Below, piece after piece: positions 1-11,741 of a DNA stretch of 64,000 nt. How positions within the stretch are numbered: the first letter of the stretch is position 1; the number at the start of each line of letters is the position of its first letter. The notes under the pieces are model-generated. The model was not told the DNA's origin. It saw nothing but the letters and a program-made list of their open reading frames with translations, and did not search any database. Source of the DNA: Zingiber officinale (taxonomy: Eukaryota > Streptophyta > Magnoliopsida > Zingiberales > Zingiberaceae); NCBI RefSeq assembly GCF_018446385.1, contig NC_056002.1:10178894-10242893 (forward strand). The letters are read 5' to 3'. Position numbers and translations under genes: made by a program.

Positions 1-646
1 CCGGGCCCTCATGATGATGATATTATGTTCAAGTATTAAAAGATATGTATAAAGACATTTTGCACTCAACATGTCATATGTTTTAAAAAGGCATTTTGCA
101 TAATGCACCCCTCCTTATATGATATGTTTCTTTCCATGTTCATGATATGTTATGCTTCTCATGGTTTACCTCATATGATTACTTTGTTTATGATATGTTA
201 GAAACATGATTCATAATAATATGTTATGATAAGAATTCATGCTCACATAGTGATGATTATGTTATTTGTTCATTGATGATATACTTGTATGATTATGCTT
301 GAGATACAGATTTTTGTGAGTAGGAAAGAATCTTACTGAGCCCGTGTGCTCATAGCTTACTTCCTTGTACCACAGATAAAGGCAAGGGATGGATGACCTA
401 GGGGAGCTACAGGAGAGGCAAGGAGGTGTGTGTGGCAGTGGCTCGGCTGGGATGAATAAGACCTGCTATAATGCTTTGTTATGTTTGACATGAACCATTG
501 TATTTATGTTACATTCCAGTATAACTCTATGACATTTCCGCTGCTTTAAGTTATAAGAAAGAATTTTTGAATATGTATGTATCCTGGAATGGTTAAGTAA
601 GTAAGTAGCCCCGTCCCTTTGAGAAGCAGGGAGGGCGGGCGTTACA
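1..646 (+). mobile_element. 3' part of an LTR (gypsy-like), cut by the window edge
   Basis: Non-coding AT-rich sequence ending in a CA terminus (GGGCGTTACA at 637-646), directly before the tandem repeats of the Tat element. Around 330-420 there is a run typical of the R/U5 part of gypsy LTRs (a 'cttactgagcc' block followed by 'taccacagataaaggcaag'), which puts the LTR on the plus strand. The 5' end is outside the window, so a target duplication cannot be tested. It may be a solo LTR or the 3' LTR of an element to the left. The whole-LTR reading is an inference. Confidence 0.5.
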
Positions 647-669
647 GTCGCTCGACGATCTTCAATGAT

Positions 670-1075
670 GAGCTTATAGCTCGGATAATATACTTCTGGC
701 CTAACGGCACGGGTTCTTCTACATCGAGCATTTAGCTCGGATAATACACTCCCGGCGAACGGCTCGGGGTCTTCGCCATCGAGCATTGGGCTCAAATAAT
801 ATACTCCCGGCCGAACGGCTCGGGGTCTTCGTCATCGAGCATTGGGCTCGGATAATATACTCCCGACTGAACGACTCGGGGTCTTCACCATCGAGCATTG
901 GGCTCGGATAATACACTCCCGGCAGAATGGCTCGGGGTTTTCGCCATCGAGCATTGGGCTCGGATAATATACTCCCGGCTGAACGGCTCGGGGTCTTCGC
1001 CATCGAGCATTGGGCTCGGATAATACACTCCCGGCCGAACGGCTTGGGGTCTTCGCCATCAAGCATTGTGCTGCT
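670..1075. repeat. 56-bp tandem repeat array (about 7 copies)
   Basis: A unit starting GAGCATTGGGCTCGGATAAT recurs at 670, 726, 781, 837, 893, 949, 1005 and, partly, 1061. The spacing is 56 bp (once 55). It lies just downstream of the gypsy integrase reading frame on the minus strand, so it belongs to the 3' untranslated part of the Tat-type element. Open frames across it are products of the repeat, not genes. Confidence 0.9.
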
Positions 1076-1166
1076 ACTCGCTTGGTGTGCCAGAATCATG
1101 CCTTTGTTCTTATAGCTTTCATTCCTGCAACCAAATAATACATCCGAACAGAATATTCAAAATATA

Positions 1167-2246
1167 TTACATCAGCGCACCTTTCATCCAGCTCGCCCGA
1201 TAGGGCTGGAGGTGGTTTGCGCTCCACGACCTCTCTAGCCTTCGTCCATCCTCATCTTCCAAGTAATAAGCTCCCGATCGGAGCTTCTTGGTGACTTTGA
1301 ACGGTCTCGCCCAGGGAGCCTCCAACTTGCCTACATCCCCGACCGGCTTCACCTTCTTCCAGACCAAGTCGCCCACCTAGAATGCTTGAGGAATCACGCG
1401 GCGGTTGTAGTTCTGCTTCATTCTCTGCCTATAGGCCATCAGCCGGACGAACGCTTTGGCTCGTTCCTCATCGATCAAGTCCAACTCTAGCTGCCTCCGC
1501 TCGGCATTATCTTCGTCGTAGTCCTGGATCCGGGCGGACTCTACGCCGACTTCGATTGGGACGAGCGCCTCGCCTCCATACACCAGATGGAAAGGTGTTA
1601 CTCCCGTTCCCTCTTTAGGGGTCGTGCGGATGGCCCACAAGACTCCTGGCAGCTCGTCCACCCAGCTTCCTCCCATGTGATCGAGCCGAGCCCGAAGAAT
1701 TCGGAGTATCTCCCGGTTGGCTACTTCGGCTTGACCATTGCTTTGGGGATACGCCACGGATGTGAAGTGTTGCTCAAAGTCGTATCCCTTGCACCATTCC
1801 TCGAGCTGATTTCCGACGAACTGTCGTCCGTTGTCCGACACGAGCCGACACGGAATGCCGAACCGACAGATGATGTTTTGCCAGATGAATTTTTTGACCA
1901 TGCGCTCGGTTATCTTGGCCAATGGCTCAACCTCCACCCACTTGGAGAAGTAATCTACTGCCACTAATAGAAACTTCCTTTGTCCGGTCGCCATTGAGAA
2001 GGGTCCTACGATGTCCATGCCCCACTGGTCGAACGGGCAAGACACGGTGGATGCTTTCATTTCCTCCGTCGGATTAGGCGAGAAATTGTGATACTTCTGA
2101 CAGGAGAGACACGACGGTCCGAGCGGCGTCCTCATGTAGCGTTGGCCAGAAGTATCCGGCCAGCAGGATCTTCCTAGCCAAAGATCGGCCGCCCGGATGA
2201 CCTCCGCAAGATCCTTGGTGTACCTCCTGGAGAATGTACTCTGCAT
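1167..2246 (-). pseudogene. Gypsy integrase core and C-terminal domain (broken)
   Basis: Reading from 2246 down, the frame has the rve integrase core with its three acidic positions: D in 'WGMDIVGPF', D in 'LVSDNGRQF' and E in 'GQAEVANREI'. The usual 'GVTPFHLVYG' block follows. The C-terminal module starts 'GDLVWKKVKPVGDVGK' and ends near 'LERSWSANHLQPY'. One in-frame TAG at 1377-1379 separates core and C-terminus where relatives usually have a Gln or similar codon before VGDLVW, fitting CAG to TAG decay. In the cell the enzyme would join retrotransposon cDNA to chromosomes; this copy cannot make the full protein. Confidence 0.9.
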
Positions 2247-2532
2247 CTTCCGAGCTGACGCATTTCAGCAGAGGTCGGGAGAACGCCTTTTTGTAAAGTT
2301 GATCTCCGACGAGCATGAACCGGCCGGCTCTCCTCCTCAGCAGCTGGGCTTCCTCCCGATCGGACGGCATGACACCCGAGCGCAAAAACTCCATTATGGT
2401 TGTTCTCCAATCGCTCGGGAAGGCGAGGCCTTCCATCCGGTCCTCGTGTGCTATCAGAGATACTTGCTCGATTGGTTGCTGGATGACGACCGGTGATATT
2501 AAGGTTGCTAGCTTGGCCAATTCATCTGCCGC
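2100..2532 (-). pseudogene. Gypsy integrase zinc-binding region (frameshifted from core)
   Basis: The frame ending near 2100 carries the H2C2-type region ('EVHQGSCGGHPGGRSLARKIL', then 'GYFWPTLHEDA'), which in gypsy integrases precedes the core. A frameshift around 2100-2130 puts the next Cys pair ('SCLSCQKYH') in the frame of the 1377-2246 segment. On the other side, an in-frame TAG near 2533 breaks the link to RNase H at 'RAEN-stop-AADELAKL'. What I see is one ancestral reading frame in pieces, not separate genes. Confidence 0.8.
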
Positions 2533-3459
2533 CTAGTTCTCCGCTCGGGGTATCTTCTGGACCATCACCTCGGTGAAGTTAGTCTTGAGTTTCTCAAAAG
2601 CCTCCGCGTACAACTTAAGTCTTGCATTGTTTATCTCGAAGGCGCCCATGAGTTGCTGAGCGGCAAGTTGGGAATCCGAGTGGATCACGACCTGACTAGC
2701 TCCCACATGCCGTGCGGCTTGCAATCTAGCTATGAGGGCTTCGTATTCCGCCTCATTATTGGTTGCCCGATAATCTAGCCGGACGGATAAATGCATCCGC
2801 TCTCCCTGAGGCGACAGTAGCATGATCCCAATTCCGCTTCCGAGCTGAGTGGACGATCCGTCCACATATATTTTCCATGTAGCTTCAGGCTCGGGCTTTT
2901 GTACTTCGGTCATAAAATCCGCCAAGGACTGTGCTCTGATCGCCGAGCGGGGTTGGTATTGGATGTCGAATTCGCTAAGCTCCGTTGTCCACTTGATGAG
3001 CCGTCCGGATGCTTCAGGGTTCAGGAGTACCCTTGCGAGCGGGCTATTTGTCATCACAATAATGGTGTGCGCCAAAAAGTAAGGACGCAACCTCTGAGCG
3101 GCGAGCACCAGGGCGAAAGCTAACTTCTCAAGACCAGTGTAGTGAGACTCGACATCTTTTAAGATATGGCTTAAAAAGTACACTGGCTGTTTTTCACCGC
3201 TCGGCCTTACTAATGCTGAGCCCACAGCATGCTCAGTTGAAGATAAGTATATTCGGAGCGGCTCACCTTCGGCTGGTTTCACCAACACGGGTAAGGAATT
3301 CAGATAAGTCTTCAATTCTTCGAATGCCCGATCGCACTCCTCGTCCCATTGGAACTTGGTGGCTTTACGGAGAATCTTGAAAAATGGCAAGCTCCGGTCG
3401 GCGGTCTTGGAGATGAACCTTGACAGCGCCGTTATCCGACCGGTCAGACGATGTACCTC
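2533..3459 (-). pseudogene. Gypsy RT end plus two RNase H domains
   Basis: From high to low coordinate: the RT thumb region ('KATKFQWDEECDRAFEELK'), a first RNase H ('LRIYLSSTEHAVGSALV', 'YTGLEKLAFALVLAAQRLRPY'), then a second, archaeal-like RNase H with 'IYVDGSSTQLGSGIGI', 'NNEAEYEALIARL' and 'IHSDSQLAAQQL'. The D-E-D pattern of the second domain is intact. This duplicated RNase H is a known mark of the Tat lineage. A TGA stop at about 3460 ('PRNL-stop-EVHRLTGRI') separates it from the RT palm; CGA to TGA would explain it. Confidence 0.85.
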
Positions 3460-4445
3460 TCATAGATTTCTGGGAGGCGACATGTCCTGCAGTGCCTTTA
3501 TCTTGCTGGGGTTCGCCTCTATACCTCGTTCGGTCACAATGTAGCCCAGGAAGCGCCCGCCTTTTGCCCCGAACAGACACTTTTGAGGGTTAAGTTTGAC
3601 GCCATACCTCCTCAACATTTGGAAGGTCTCCTTCATGTCCGCGTAGAGATCGGCCGCCCGGAAGGATTTGATAAGTATGTCGTCCACGTACACTTCCAAA
3701 TTGCGTCTGATCTGCCCCCTGAAGACCTTGTTCATCAGACGCTGATAGGTGGCTCCCGCGTTCTTCAGCCCGAACGACATGACATTGTAGCAATAGGTGT
3801 CGCCCGCCGTGATGAAGCTGACCTTCTCTTGGTCTTCTTGGGCGAGCGACACTTGATGGTAGCCTTGGTATGCATCCAGCATGAATATAGCTCGCACCTG
3901 GCCGTGGAGTCCACCAGCTGATCGATCCGGGGAAGGGAGTAGAAGTCCTTTGGGCAAGCCTTGTTCAAGTCCCGGAAGTCGATGCAGACTCTCCACTTGT
4001 TGCCCACCTTGGAAACCAGGACCACATTTGCAAGCCAACTTGGGAATTGTACTTTCCTTATGTGGCCGACCTCTAGAAGCTTCTCAACCTCCGCCCGGAT
4101 GATCTCATTTTGCTCTGCGCTAAAGTCCCTCTTCCTTTGCTTCACCGGACGAGCGTCCGGCCGGACATGAAGTTCATGTTGCGCTACGCTCGGCGAGACC
4201 CCCGGCAGCTCATGGGTCGACCAGGCGAAGACGTCGCAGTTTCGCCTCAAGCATTTGATCAACTTCTCCTTCTGCTTCTCCTCCAGATCGGATGCTATGA
4301 AGGTGGTGGCCTCCGGTCGGGATGGGTCAATCTGCACCTCCTCCTTTTCTTCATAAACTAAAGAAGGTGGCTTTTCAGTAATAGCATGTACCTCGACCCG
4401 CGACACTTTCCGACCGGACTTGGCTTCGGCTCGGACCATCTCCAC
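3460..4445 (-). pseudogene. Gypsy reverse transcriptase palm and fingers (frameshifted)
   Basis: Two overlapping frames together give a gypsy RT. The upstream frame (4445-3905) has 'PSWLANVVLVSK', 'WRVCIDFRDLNKACPKD' and 'LPRIDQLVD'. The downstream frame (about 3905-3460) has 'AYQGYHQVSL', 'FGLKNAGATYQRLM' and the catalytic 'YVDDILIKS'. A frameshift near 3905 separates them. The enzyme copies element RNA into DNA; this copy is broken. Confidence 0.9.
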
Positions 4446-4447
4446 GT

Positions 4448-5168
4448 AGCATCTCCGAGCGGCCAGCTAGTCTCCCCGCACCTCCCCTACTTGATCCTCC
4501 ACCGGGAATTTGATCTTCTGGCAGAAAGTGGAGATGACCGCCCGGAACTCGTTGAGAGCCGGTCGCCCCAGGATGACGTTGTATGCAGAAGGAGCATCGA
4601 CCACGATGAAGGTGGTGGTCCTTGTCCTTCTGAGCGGCTCCTCACCCAACGAGATAGCTAGTCGGACTTGGCCGACCGGCAAGACTTCGTTGCCCGTGAA
4701 TCAGTAGAGGGGGTCGTCATCGGCAGTAGTTCGGCTCGGTCAATTTGTAGTTGGTCGAAGGTCTTCTTGAAAATTATGTTGACTGAGCTGCCTGTGTCAA
4801 TGAAAATGCGGTGAATAGTATAATTGGCTATTACCGCTCGGATGATTAGGGTGTCATCGTGAGGGACTTCAACTCCTTCGAGGTCCCTGGGCCCGAAGCT
4901 GATCTCTGACCCGCTCACCCTTTCCTTGCTGCAGCCGACCGCATGGATCATCAACTGCCTTGCGTGGGCCTTTCTGGCTCTGTTGGAATCTTCGCCGGTC
5001 GGGCCCCCGGCGATGATGCTGATTTCTCCCCGAGATGTGTTGTCCCTATTTTCCTCCTCCCGAGCGGAAGGTCGAGGTCGTTCATTTGACGCTCGGTGGT
5101 GGGCTCCGTGCTGCTGACGGTGATGCTGCTCGGGGGATCGCCTTTCTGTCCTTTGCATAGGGCTCCGT
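4448..5168 (-). pseudogene. Gypsy protease region and gag-pol linker
   Basis: An aspartic protease active site 'IFIDTGSSVNIIF' lies at about 4770-4810 on the minus strand, followed after a frameshift near 4690 by 'PSAYNVILGRPALNEFRAVIS', the flap and hinge end of retropepsins. A TAG near 4467 ('GEVRGD-stop-LAARRC') cuts the frame from RT and fits CAG to TAG. The upstream part ('RTERRSPEQHHRQQHG') is the linker that continues the gag frame found at 27056, beyond the 21.9-kb insertion starting at 5169. Confidence 0.8.
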
Positions 5169-8100
5169 TGTCACGCCCCGAGGGAGTCTCTGTCCGAATA
5201 AAATTTCGACAACATCTCCCCTGTACGGGTGACAATCTGAGGCAAATCTACATACAAAATATACATCAGCCACAAGCGGCTGGAATATACACACAACCAC
5301 GCAGTTTATATCATCAGTCCACTCGGCTGGAACAAAATAAACAACCACGCAGTTATAAATATATTTAACAGCCTATTCAGCTGTACTAAAACCAAAAACA
5401 CAGCGGAAAAGGACAACACATACAACCCAAAACTAAAACTGCTAGCCGTCTAGGCTTACACAACACAACAATATAACATCTCCAGAAACAAAATCGGAAT
5501 ACAACTCTAATTACACCAATTATAAATACCGAAGTAAAAATACACAAAAACGTAGACATGTCTTCGGATGTGATGTGGGGACCAGCAGCCAGAATACTCC
5601 AAGCGTCTCTATAAACAATCTAGTACCTGAAAAAAATAGTGTCCACGGGGGTGAGTTCAACAACTCAGCAGATACCTAGTTGACATGTATAGTAAACTAT
5701 AACAAATAGTAATAACTATGGAGTACAGTCTCCTGATCAAAAGAAGGTAATGCATAATGGAAAAGGGCTGATGAATACTGTACTCACCAGGGCCACCTAT
5801 CAGAATAATCAGGTCGTCAGACCGAAAGTGTCATAAATCCTGTATGCATGTCAAACATATGCATCCATCCAAATGCAGCATATAAGTGCAGCAAACACAA
5901 GCAGTAAATGCATAAATGCATATGATGCCAATGATGCGTCCTGGTCACCCCTGACGCCAGTCAGTCATCTCACACACAATGGTGAGACCGAGTGGGTAGG
6001 GTTGTGACAACCGTGCACTCTACTGTCACTATACCTGACGAGTGACTGAGTGGACGGGATGCTATCGGAGTACTCCTGTCCTCTGACCCCAAATCATAAA
6101 TGGGGGAGCTCAATGCTCTCATCTCCCGGTACACGATAATGGGGGAGGTATCTCTGCCGGCTACCACGCTGAGTCACCTGACCAATGGAGCCAAACAGAG
6201 TCTACCGTCTGTCGGCTACCACACTGCTACACTAAATGCCAGCGGAGCCAAACAGAGCGGAACTGTCTGCCGGCTATCACACTGAGTCACCTGACCAACG
6301 GAGCCAAACAACAGAACCGCCACACACCTGCCTGATATACCACTAATCCATGAGTGGTGGTGTGTGCAGTACATGTAACTGGCGATGTGCTCAACCATAG
6401 TGGAGCCGACAATTGCGTAGCATGCAATCATGATGCATGACACTAAGCATAGCAATCAACTGATCAACATAACCATATCCATATATATAAAATGAGTACC
6501 GTAATATTGATGATCAAATACCAAGATCTCAAGTACACAGGTCAGATAGGATATCAAAAACCTAGGTCCTGAGCATAATAAAGCATGATTTGTCACTACC
6601 TCTAAAATCATATATATAATCATGTGAGTATTAATATATAATGCATAGCAGGTGAGCAAACAAGCATGTAACAAGTATCCGGTAGTGACATATTGAAACA
6701 AGGATGAACATAATTATTACTAAGGTTATAACCTACTAAACATATCAACAAGACATATCGAAAAGATAAGTCAAGGTACCCGCCTCCGATAAGAGGATCG
6801 TATCCGGTCCAATCCGATGTCAAGATACTCGTCTCGCGTCAAAGTCCTGTGTCACCAATATAAATACATTTTTATTTAGCTACAACTCAAACGAATAGCT
6901 AAATAAAAATCCTTAAGAACAATTTAGGAAAAAACCCTAATCGATATAAACATTAACCCTAATTAAATCATCCATGAATCCTTTAATCTTTCCAAGACAC
7001 TCCACATTTTATAATCAATTCAATGATTATATCGTTCATAAACTCTTCTATTAATCACAATGTCAATTTAATTAACAATTCATCATAACAAATCATGATA
7101 CTAATCCCATAATCCTATAATTGATCATGTGACCTTCTACATCAATCAACACCAAATGATCATAATGAATCCACTCCAAAACTTACCCAATCTCAAGTAG
7201 GTGGCTGGTAACTCACAATTAAAGGAATCCATAACCAGAAATAGGTTGTTCAAATCTGTGGATTGTCCTCAACAAAGATGGCCGGAGCTACAAAAGGGTC
7301 AACCAAGACAATTAACACAACCTTCCATTCAGAAATCAGAATCTAGATCTCTACCACCCAAATCAAAATGCCTTACCACCATCTCCTATCAGCAGATACC
7401 AATCTGACAGAGCCCAACCGAATGTGACTGTCGAGACAAGTGAAGAAGGAACCAATGGTAGCTAGCGCAGTGGAAACCGCTCGAGTGAAGAAGGCAATGC
7501 GATCCAGGGATGGGTAGTGAATCCAAGCTAGCGCACAGAGATGGTGTAGCATCAGCCCAATCAAGCGACGACACTAAGCATGAATCTGAGGAAGAGGAGG
7601 TGCTAGGGCTGAGGAAGACGGTTGGCGCTAGGACTGAGACGCGGTCTGGCGCAACCGATGTAGGGTGAGGGCTCGACGCTGGCAACGGGTGCTCGGAATG
7701 CATCTATGCCGGTGATCTACGCTGCGATTCTTTGATGGTGCGGCCGCAACTCACGAAGAGGGAGAGGATCGGCAGTGGCACGACTGTGGTGCTAGGGCAC
7801 AGGTGAGGATCGGCCACTGGGATCTCCCCGGCGAGTGGTGACGACGTCAGCAAGGCACAGTGTTGGCGGCCGGTGGCTCGACTGGGCAGCGAAGCAAAGA
7901 TTAGGGCACCGAGAGGGAAGAGGGAGAGGAAAGGCGAAGCTCAGCCGCCGGCTCTCTGGTCCCTGGCGTCGTTGGCGTCGGCAGAGGAGAGGGAGGAACC
8001 GACGGTTTGCGGCGCCGGTTAGGGCACGCGTGAGGGAAAAAAAAGAAAGCTCGGGGGGGGGGGGGGGGGGGGGAAAAAGAAAAATGGCGTGAGAAGAGGA

Positions 8101-8297
8101 AATAAGAAAAAAAGAAAAAAGAGTTAAGAAAATAAACATTTCCTCGCTAAAATAGGGTAGCCTAAACTGGCTTTCCTGGACCCTTTTTTTTTATCCCCGT
8201 AAACTCGTCCATACGAGCTCCGAAAAATTTTCAGAAAATTTCTAAAAATTCCGGAAAATTCCCATATCACTATTCGCCATTTTTTCGGTATTTTACA
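5169..8297 (-). repeat. 3' LTR of the 21.9-kb gypsy element
   Basis: 3129 bp, matching 23966-27050 along its whole length with few substitutions. It differs by an extra block of about 48 bp near 5305-5355 that looks like a local duplication around 'accacgcagttata', and by a longer G run at about 8051-8073. On the minus strand it reads TGTAAAATA...GTGACA. It is non-coding; all open frames in it are shadows. Confidence 0.95.
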
Positions 8298-8309
8298 TTC
8301 TCCCCTACT
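8298..8309 (-). other. Polypurine tract of the 21.9-kb gypsy element
   Basis: On the minus strand AGTAGGGGAGAA lies directly upstream of the LTR start TGTAAAAT, the usual place of the plus-strand primer. It fixes the element's orientation together with the primer binding site at the other end. Confidence 0.8.
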
Positions 8310-8564
8310 AATAAAAATTTAGTCCCCAAATTTCGTTATCGACTATCAGCAAATACTAACATCAGGTAAAGAGTATAAATGCTGAACGGTAAATTAAATC
8401 ACATATCTCAAGTGAAAAGGTGGGGTTATCGAGCTCGGATAGTATCCTCAAGCTCTTAAGTAGCCTCCTCGTCTGAATGATGCTGTCATCCGACTTTAAC
8501 CAGCCGGATAGTCTTGTTCCGCAATTGACGTTCTTTCCGGTCGAGAATCCGTACCAGAATCTCC

Positions 8565-8897
8565 TCATACGTGACGACAGGCAAAAAGGGAAACTGAGAT
8601 ATCTGTCAACACATGTGCTGGGTCAGCTACGTATCTCCTCAGCATAGATACGTGGAATACGTCATGAACGCCCGGGTGGATCGCAAATCGAGAGCGATGA
8701 GCCTCCTGAAGTAGCTCCTGTAAGACCGGATGAGACTGAGGTACGCATAATCTGCCTCGGAAGTATATAATACCCTCCTCATCTCGGGTGAACTCGGTCT
8801 GCTGCCCGGAAGCTATCTGGCTGCCAATGAACTGCAAATGCTGATCACCAGCCTGAGCCTCTCGGATCCTCATCCTGATCGACGACTGAGTAACCAT
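8565..8897 (-). pseudogene. Integrase remnant: zinc-binding end fused to C-terminal end
   Basis: The minus-strand frame starts with the integrase HHCC-side region ('LCVPQSHPVLQELLQEAH', 'FAIHPG') and then jumps straight into 'VHDVFHVSMLRRYVADP', the conserved C-terminal block of chromoviral pol. The whole catalytic core that should lie between HPG and VHDVFH is missing, and the join keeps the frame. Integration would be impossible. This is a deletion derivative. Confidence 0.85.
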
Positions 8898-9139
8898 GAT
8901 ATCCAGAATACCCTGCTCTGTCTGTCCCTACCCCTCAAGATCTAACTCAGAAAAACCCTGAACCAAGTCTGTAACTGAAACTCGGTGGCAAGCCGAAGTC
9001 CCTTTGGACTTCCTGCTGAGTGCATCGGCAACCACATTAGCTTTCCTCGGGTAATAGCTAATGGTACAAATCGTAATCTTTCAGGAATTCCATCCTTCTT
9101 CTTAGCCGGAGATTAAGTTTCTTTCTCAGTGAACAGATA

Positions 9140-9600
9140 TTAGCGACTCTTATGGTTAGTGAGAATCTCAAATGTAACGTCATATAAACAATGTCGCCAA
9201 ATCTTCATGGCAAAAATAATGGCGACTAGCTCCAGATCATGTACAGGGTAGTTATTCTCATGCTCCTTCAACCGACGAGAAGCATAGGAGACTACTCTAT
9301 CGTGTCGCATCAGAACAGCGCTCAAATCCTGAATAGATGCGTCGGTGTAGAGGACATATCCGTCCTCTACAGAAGGTAAAACCAAAATCGGAGCCGACAC
9401 TAGTCTCCGCTTCAGCTCCTAGAAACTGGTCTTGCAATCCTCAGTCCAAGTGAACTTCACGCCTTACCTGGTTAGGCGTGTAAGTAACATAGCAATCCAT
9501 GAGAAACCCTCAACGTATCTCTGGAAATATCGAGCCAAACAAAGGAAGTTGCGAGCCTCTTCTATAGACTCCGTCTACTCCCCACAGTAACAACCTCGAT
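9140..9600 (-). pseudogene. Gypsy RNase H and RT tail remnant
   Basis: 9400-9140 encodes '[19 protein letters not shown]', '[22 protein letters not shown]' and '[12 protein letters not shown]', a chromovirus-type RNase H start, ending at a stop. Upstream (9400-9600) broken frames still show RT thumb traces such as 'RNFLCLARYFQRYV' and 'GFSWIAMLL'. Further upstream the RT palm is too decayed to follow. Confidence 0.75.
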
Positions 9601-9989
9601 CTCCTGTGGAACCATGGTATACTCCTACCGGTCACCATGTGTCCCAAAAATCTCACAGAAGACAATCCCAAAACGCACTACTGAACTTCCCATATAGATG
9701 TTCCCATCGAAACATATCTAGAACTATGCAAAATAGTGTGCGTGACTCACCGTGGATCCGAAACAGATCACAACATCGTCAACAAAGACAATGGAAACCG
9801 ATCCAATCATTCTGGGAATACCAAAATTATCAAGTCTCTGAAAACATCTAAGGCTCCGCAAGCCCAAATGGTAAAACTGAGACACATAATGTCCATATCA
9901 CAGACATTCCTAACCATAAGATCTCTGATAATAAATCGGAAATCTAATCACCAACAACATAAATCACCTAAGAATATATCCTCTAGTGT

Positions 9990-10215
9990 GAGAGCAACGC
10001 TCCATCACACAAAATACCACATATATGGAAGCAACGCTCTACCACAAGAAATCCTCCATATGTGGGAGCAACGCTCAACCACAAATAATCTGAAATAGGT
10101 ATCTGTAATAAATATGAGAGCAATGCTCCGCTACAAACAATCCAAAATATGTGGGAGCAACGCTCCACCACAAACAATCCATAACATGTGTGGGAGCAAC
10201 GCTCCACCACAACCA
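9990..10215. repeat. Minisatellite, unit about 37-39 bp (6 copies)
   Basis: The core GGGAGCAACGCTCCACCACA recurs at about 9991, 10028, 10065, 10117, 10154 and 10192, with spacings of 37, 37, 52, 37 and 39 bp. Each unit contains the short palindrome GAGCAACGCTC. It sits in the decayed interior of the 21.9-kb gypsy element. The intact frame across it is an artefact of the repeat. Confidence 0.8.
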
Positions 10216-11741
10216 ATACATAAGTGCCCAAGGCACCTAACTATCCAGCTAGAGACTGCACGATATCTCTCTACCACAGATCACTGTAGGTAGCCTAGGG
10301 TATAACACCCAGTAAGCAAATCAAATCCATAGTCAACTCTATCATCAACCTAGTGGGTCGGTCACTTACTAATAGGAGAATTAGTTGACAGGGTAATACC
10401 GCAAATGTTCTAATGTAGACATTCAATATTCTACATTCAACACAGGTAGAATCATCATGATGCTACCAACTATACATCTGCCACACGTGCACACACAACA
10501 TAGGTATGATCGACATAATCCTCCAATTAGTACACATCAAACATACTCACAACGAAGGTACAAACGATCGTGATATCTCAACAAAACACTCAAACACATG
10601 TGTACATTTCACAACATAGATTTAATCGACAAAATACCTCCAATAAATCAATCAGACCACTCGGGTATAATCCACACGAAACCTACAATAACCCTAATTG
10701 AACATGTTTACACACCGCCTATAAATGGACAGTCTAACATAGGACTCGTACTACCACAGAGTCTATATCTAATGAAAAAAAAAAATTATTATCATATATT
10801 TTAGTGAAACAAACCAATCATGTTCTCACATATTTAACTCCTAGTGATCCATTTTTCATCATACCGGGTACCAAATATCCAAAAGATACGAGTATAAAAA
10901 CTCTACTAATCCTATCCAACAATGTCTAAGAGTATGTCAAATCTCATCTTTTAGATATTCAAATATCCACAATTAAAGAATCACAATCCAAATTTATAAC
11001 CAACTTACCACGTTTCAAAGTAGTGTAGTGTGATATTCACAATGGTCGCAATAGCAAAAACAAACATACATATCTGAAATTGATGAAAGTCACGTACAGA
11101 ATTCGAGCACTTAGATATATTACTAGAAGCACTTTTACTTGAAGCAATAAACAAATTCAAGACTGATATTATTCTGTTTAATCTAGATATCTTCCCTTCA
11201 TATATGAGATTTAGTGCTTTTAGGGGCATTGCCGTATAATTGAAGTAACACTGTGGAATGGCCAGCTATCCATCCATGGGCCAAAGTCAAAAGAGAAACA
11301 AATAAATCCCACAACCTATCCAATATATATCCTACCAAAATTAGTTTAACTAAAAACAAACTTTCCAAGGTCCAAGGGGTCATGACATACAAATTTTAGT
11401 GAAATCCATATACCAAATCTCTACATTCTAGTAATGATCTGAATTGGTCCTTTCAGACCTTTGATTTAAACTATTCCACCACTTCAATCCTCCCCTCCAT
11501 CACTTATCAAAAAGCAAAAGAATTATACCTTGCGTAATTTATGAATTCAAAACCATGATTCTATCAAAATTTCGGTTGACTTATTAAATGCCCTATAAGT
11601 CAGAGTATTTCTACTAATAATGTCACGACCTGCTAAACAAGAGAACTGTAGTCTATTGTCTATAGATTGAATGCCCTCAACTAAGCATTATTGCTTAGGC
11701 CACAATATATATTGCAAATTGTAATGAGTGCGATTGCTTAC
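10216..11741. other. Non-coding interior of the gypsy element
   Basis: AT-rich sequence without a recognisable protein, RNA gene or terminal repeat. By position it is the former RT/protease/gag part of the element, but too decayed or replaced to confirm. It ends at the duplication CTTAC of the TR-GAG insertion. Confidence 0.4.

Noticed and set aside
719-1115. Several overlapping frames in the 56-bp array
   Set aside because: The unit length lets frames stay open; the repeated peptide has no domain.
8051-8073. Run of about 23 G as a possible quadruplex element
   Set aside because: It lies in an LTR and the partner LTR has a shorter, interrupted run; length differences of this kind are common slippage or assembly noise.
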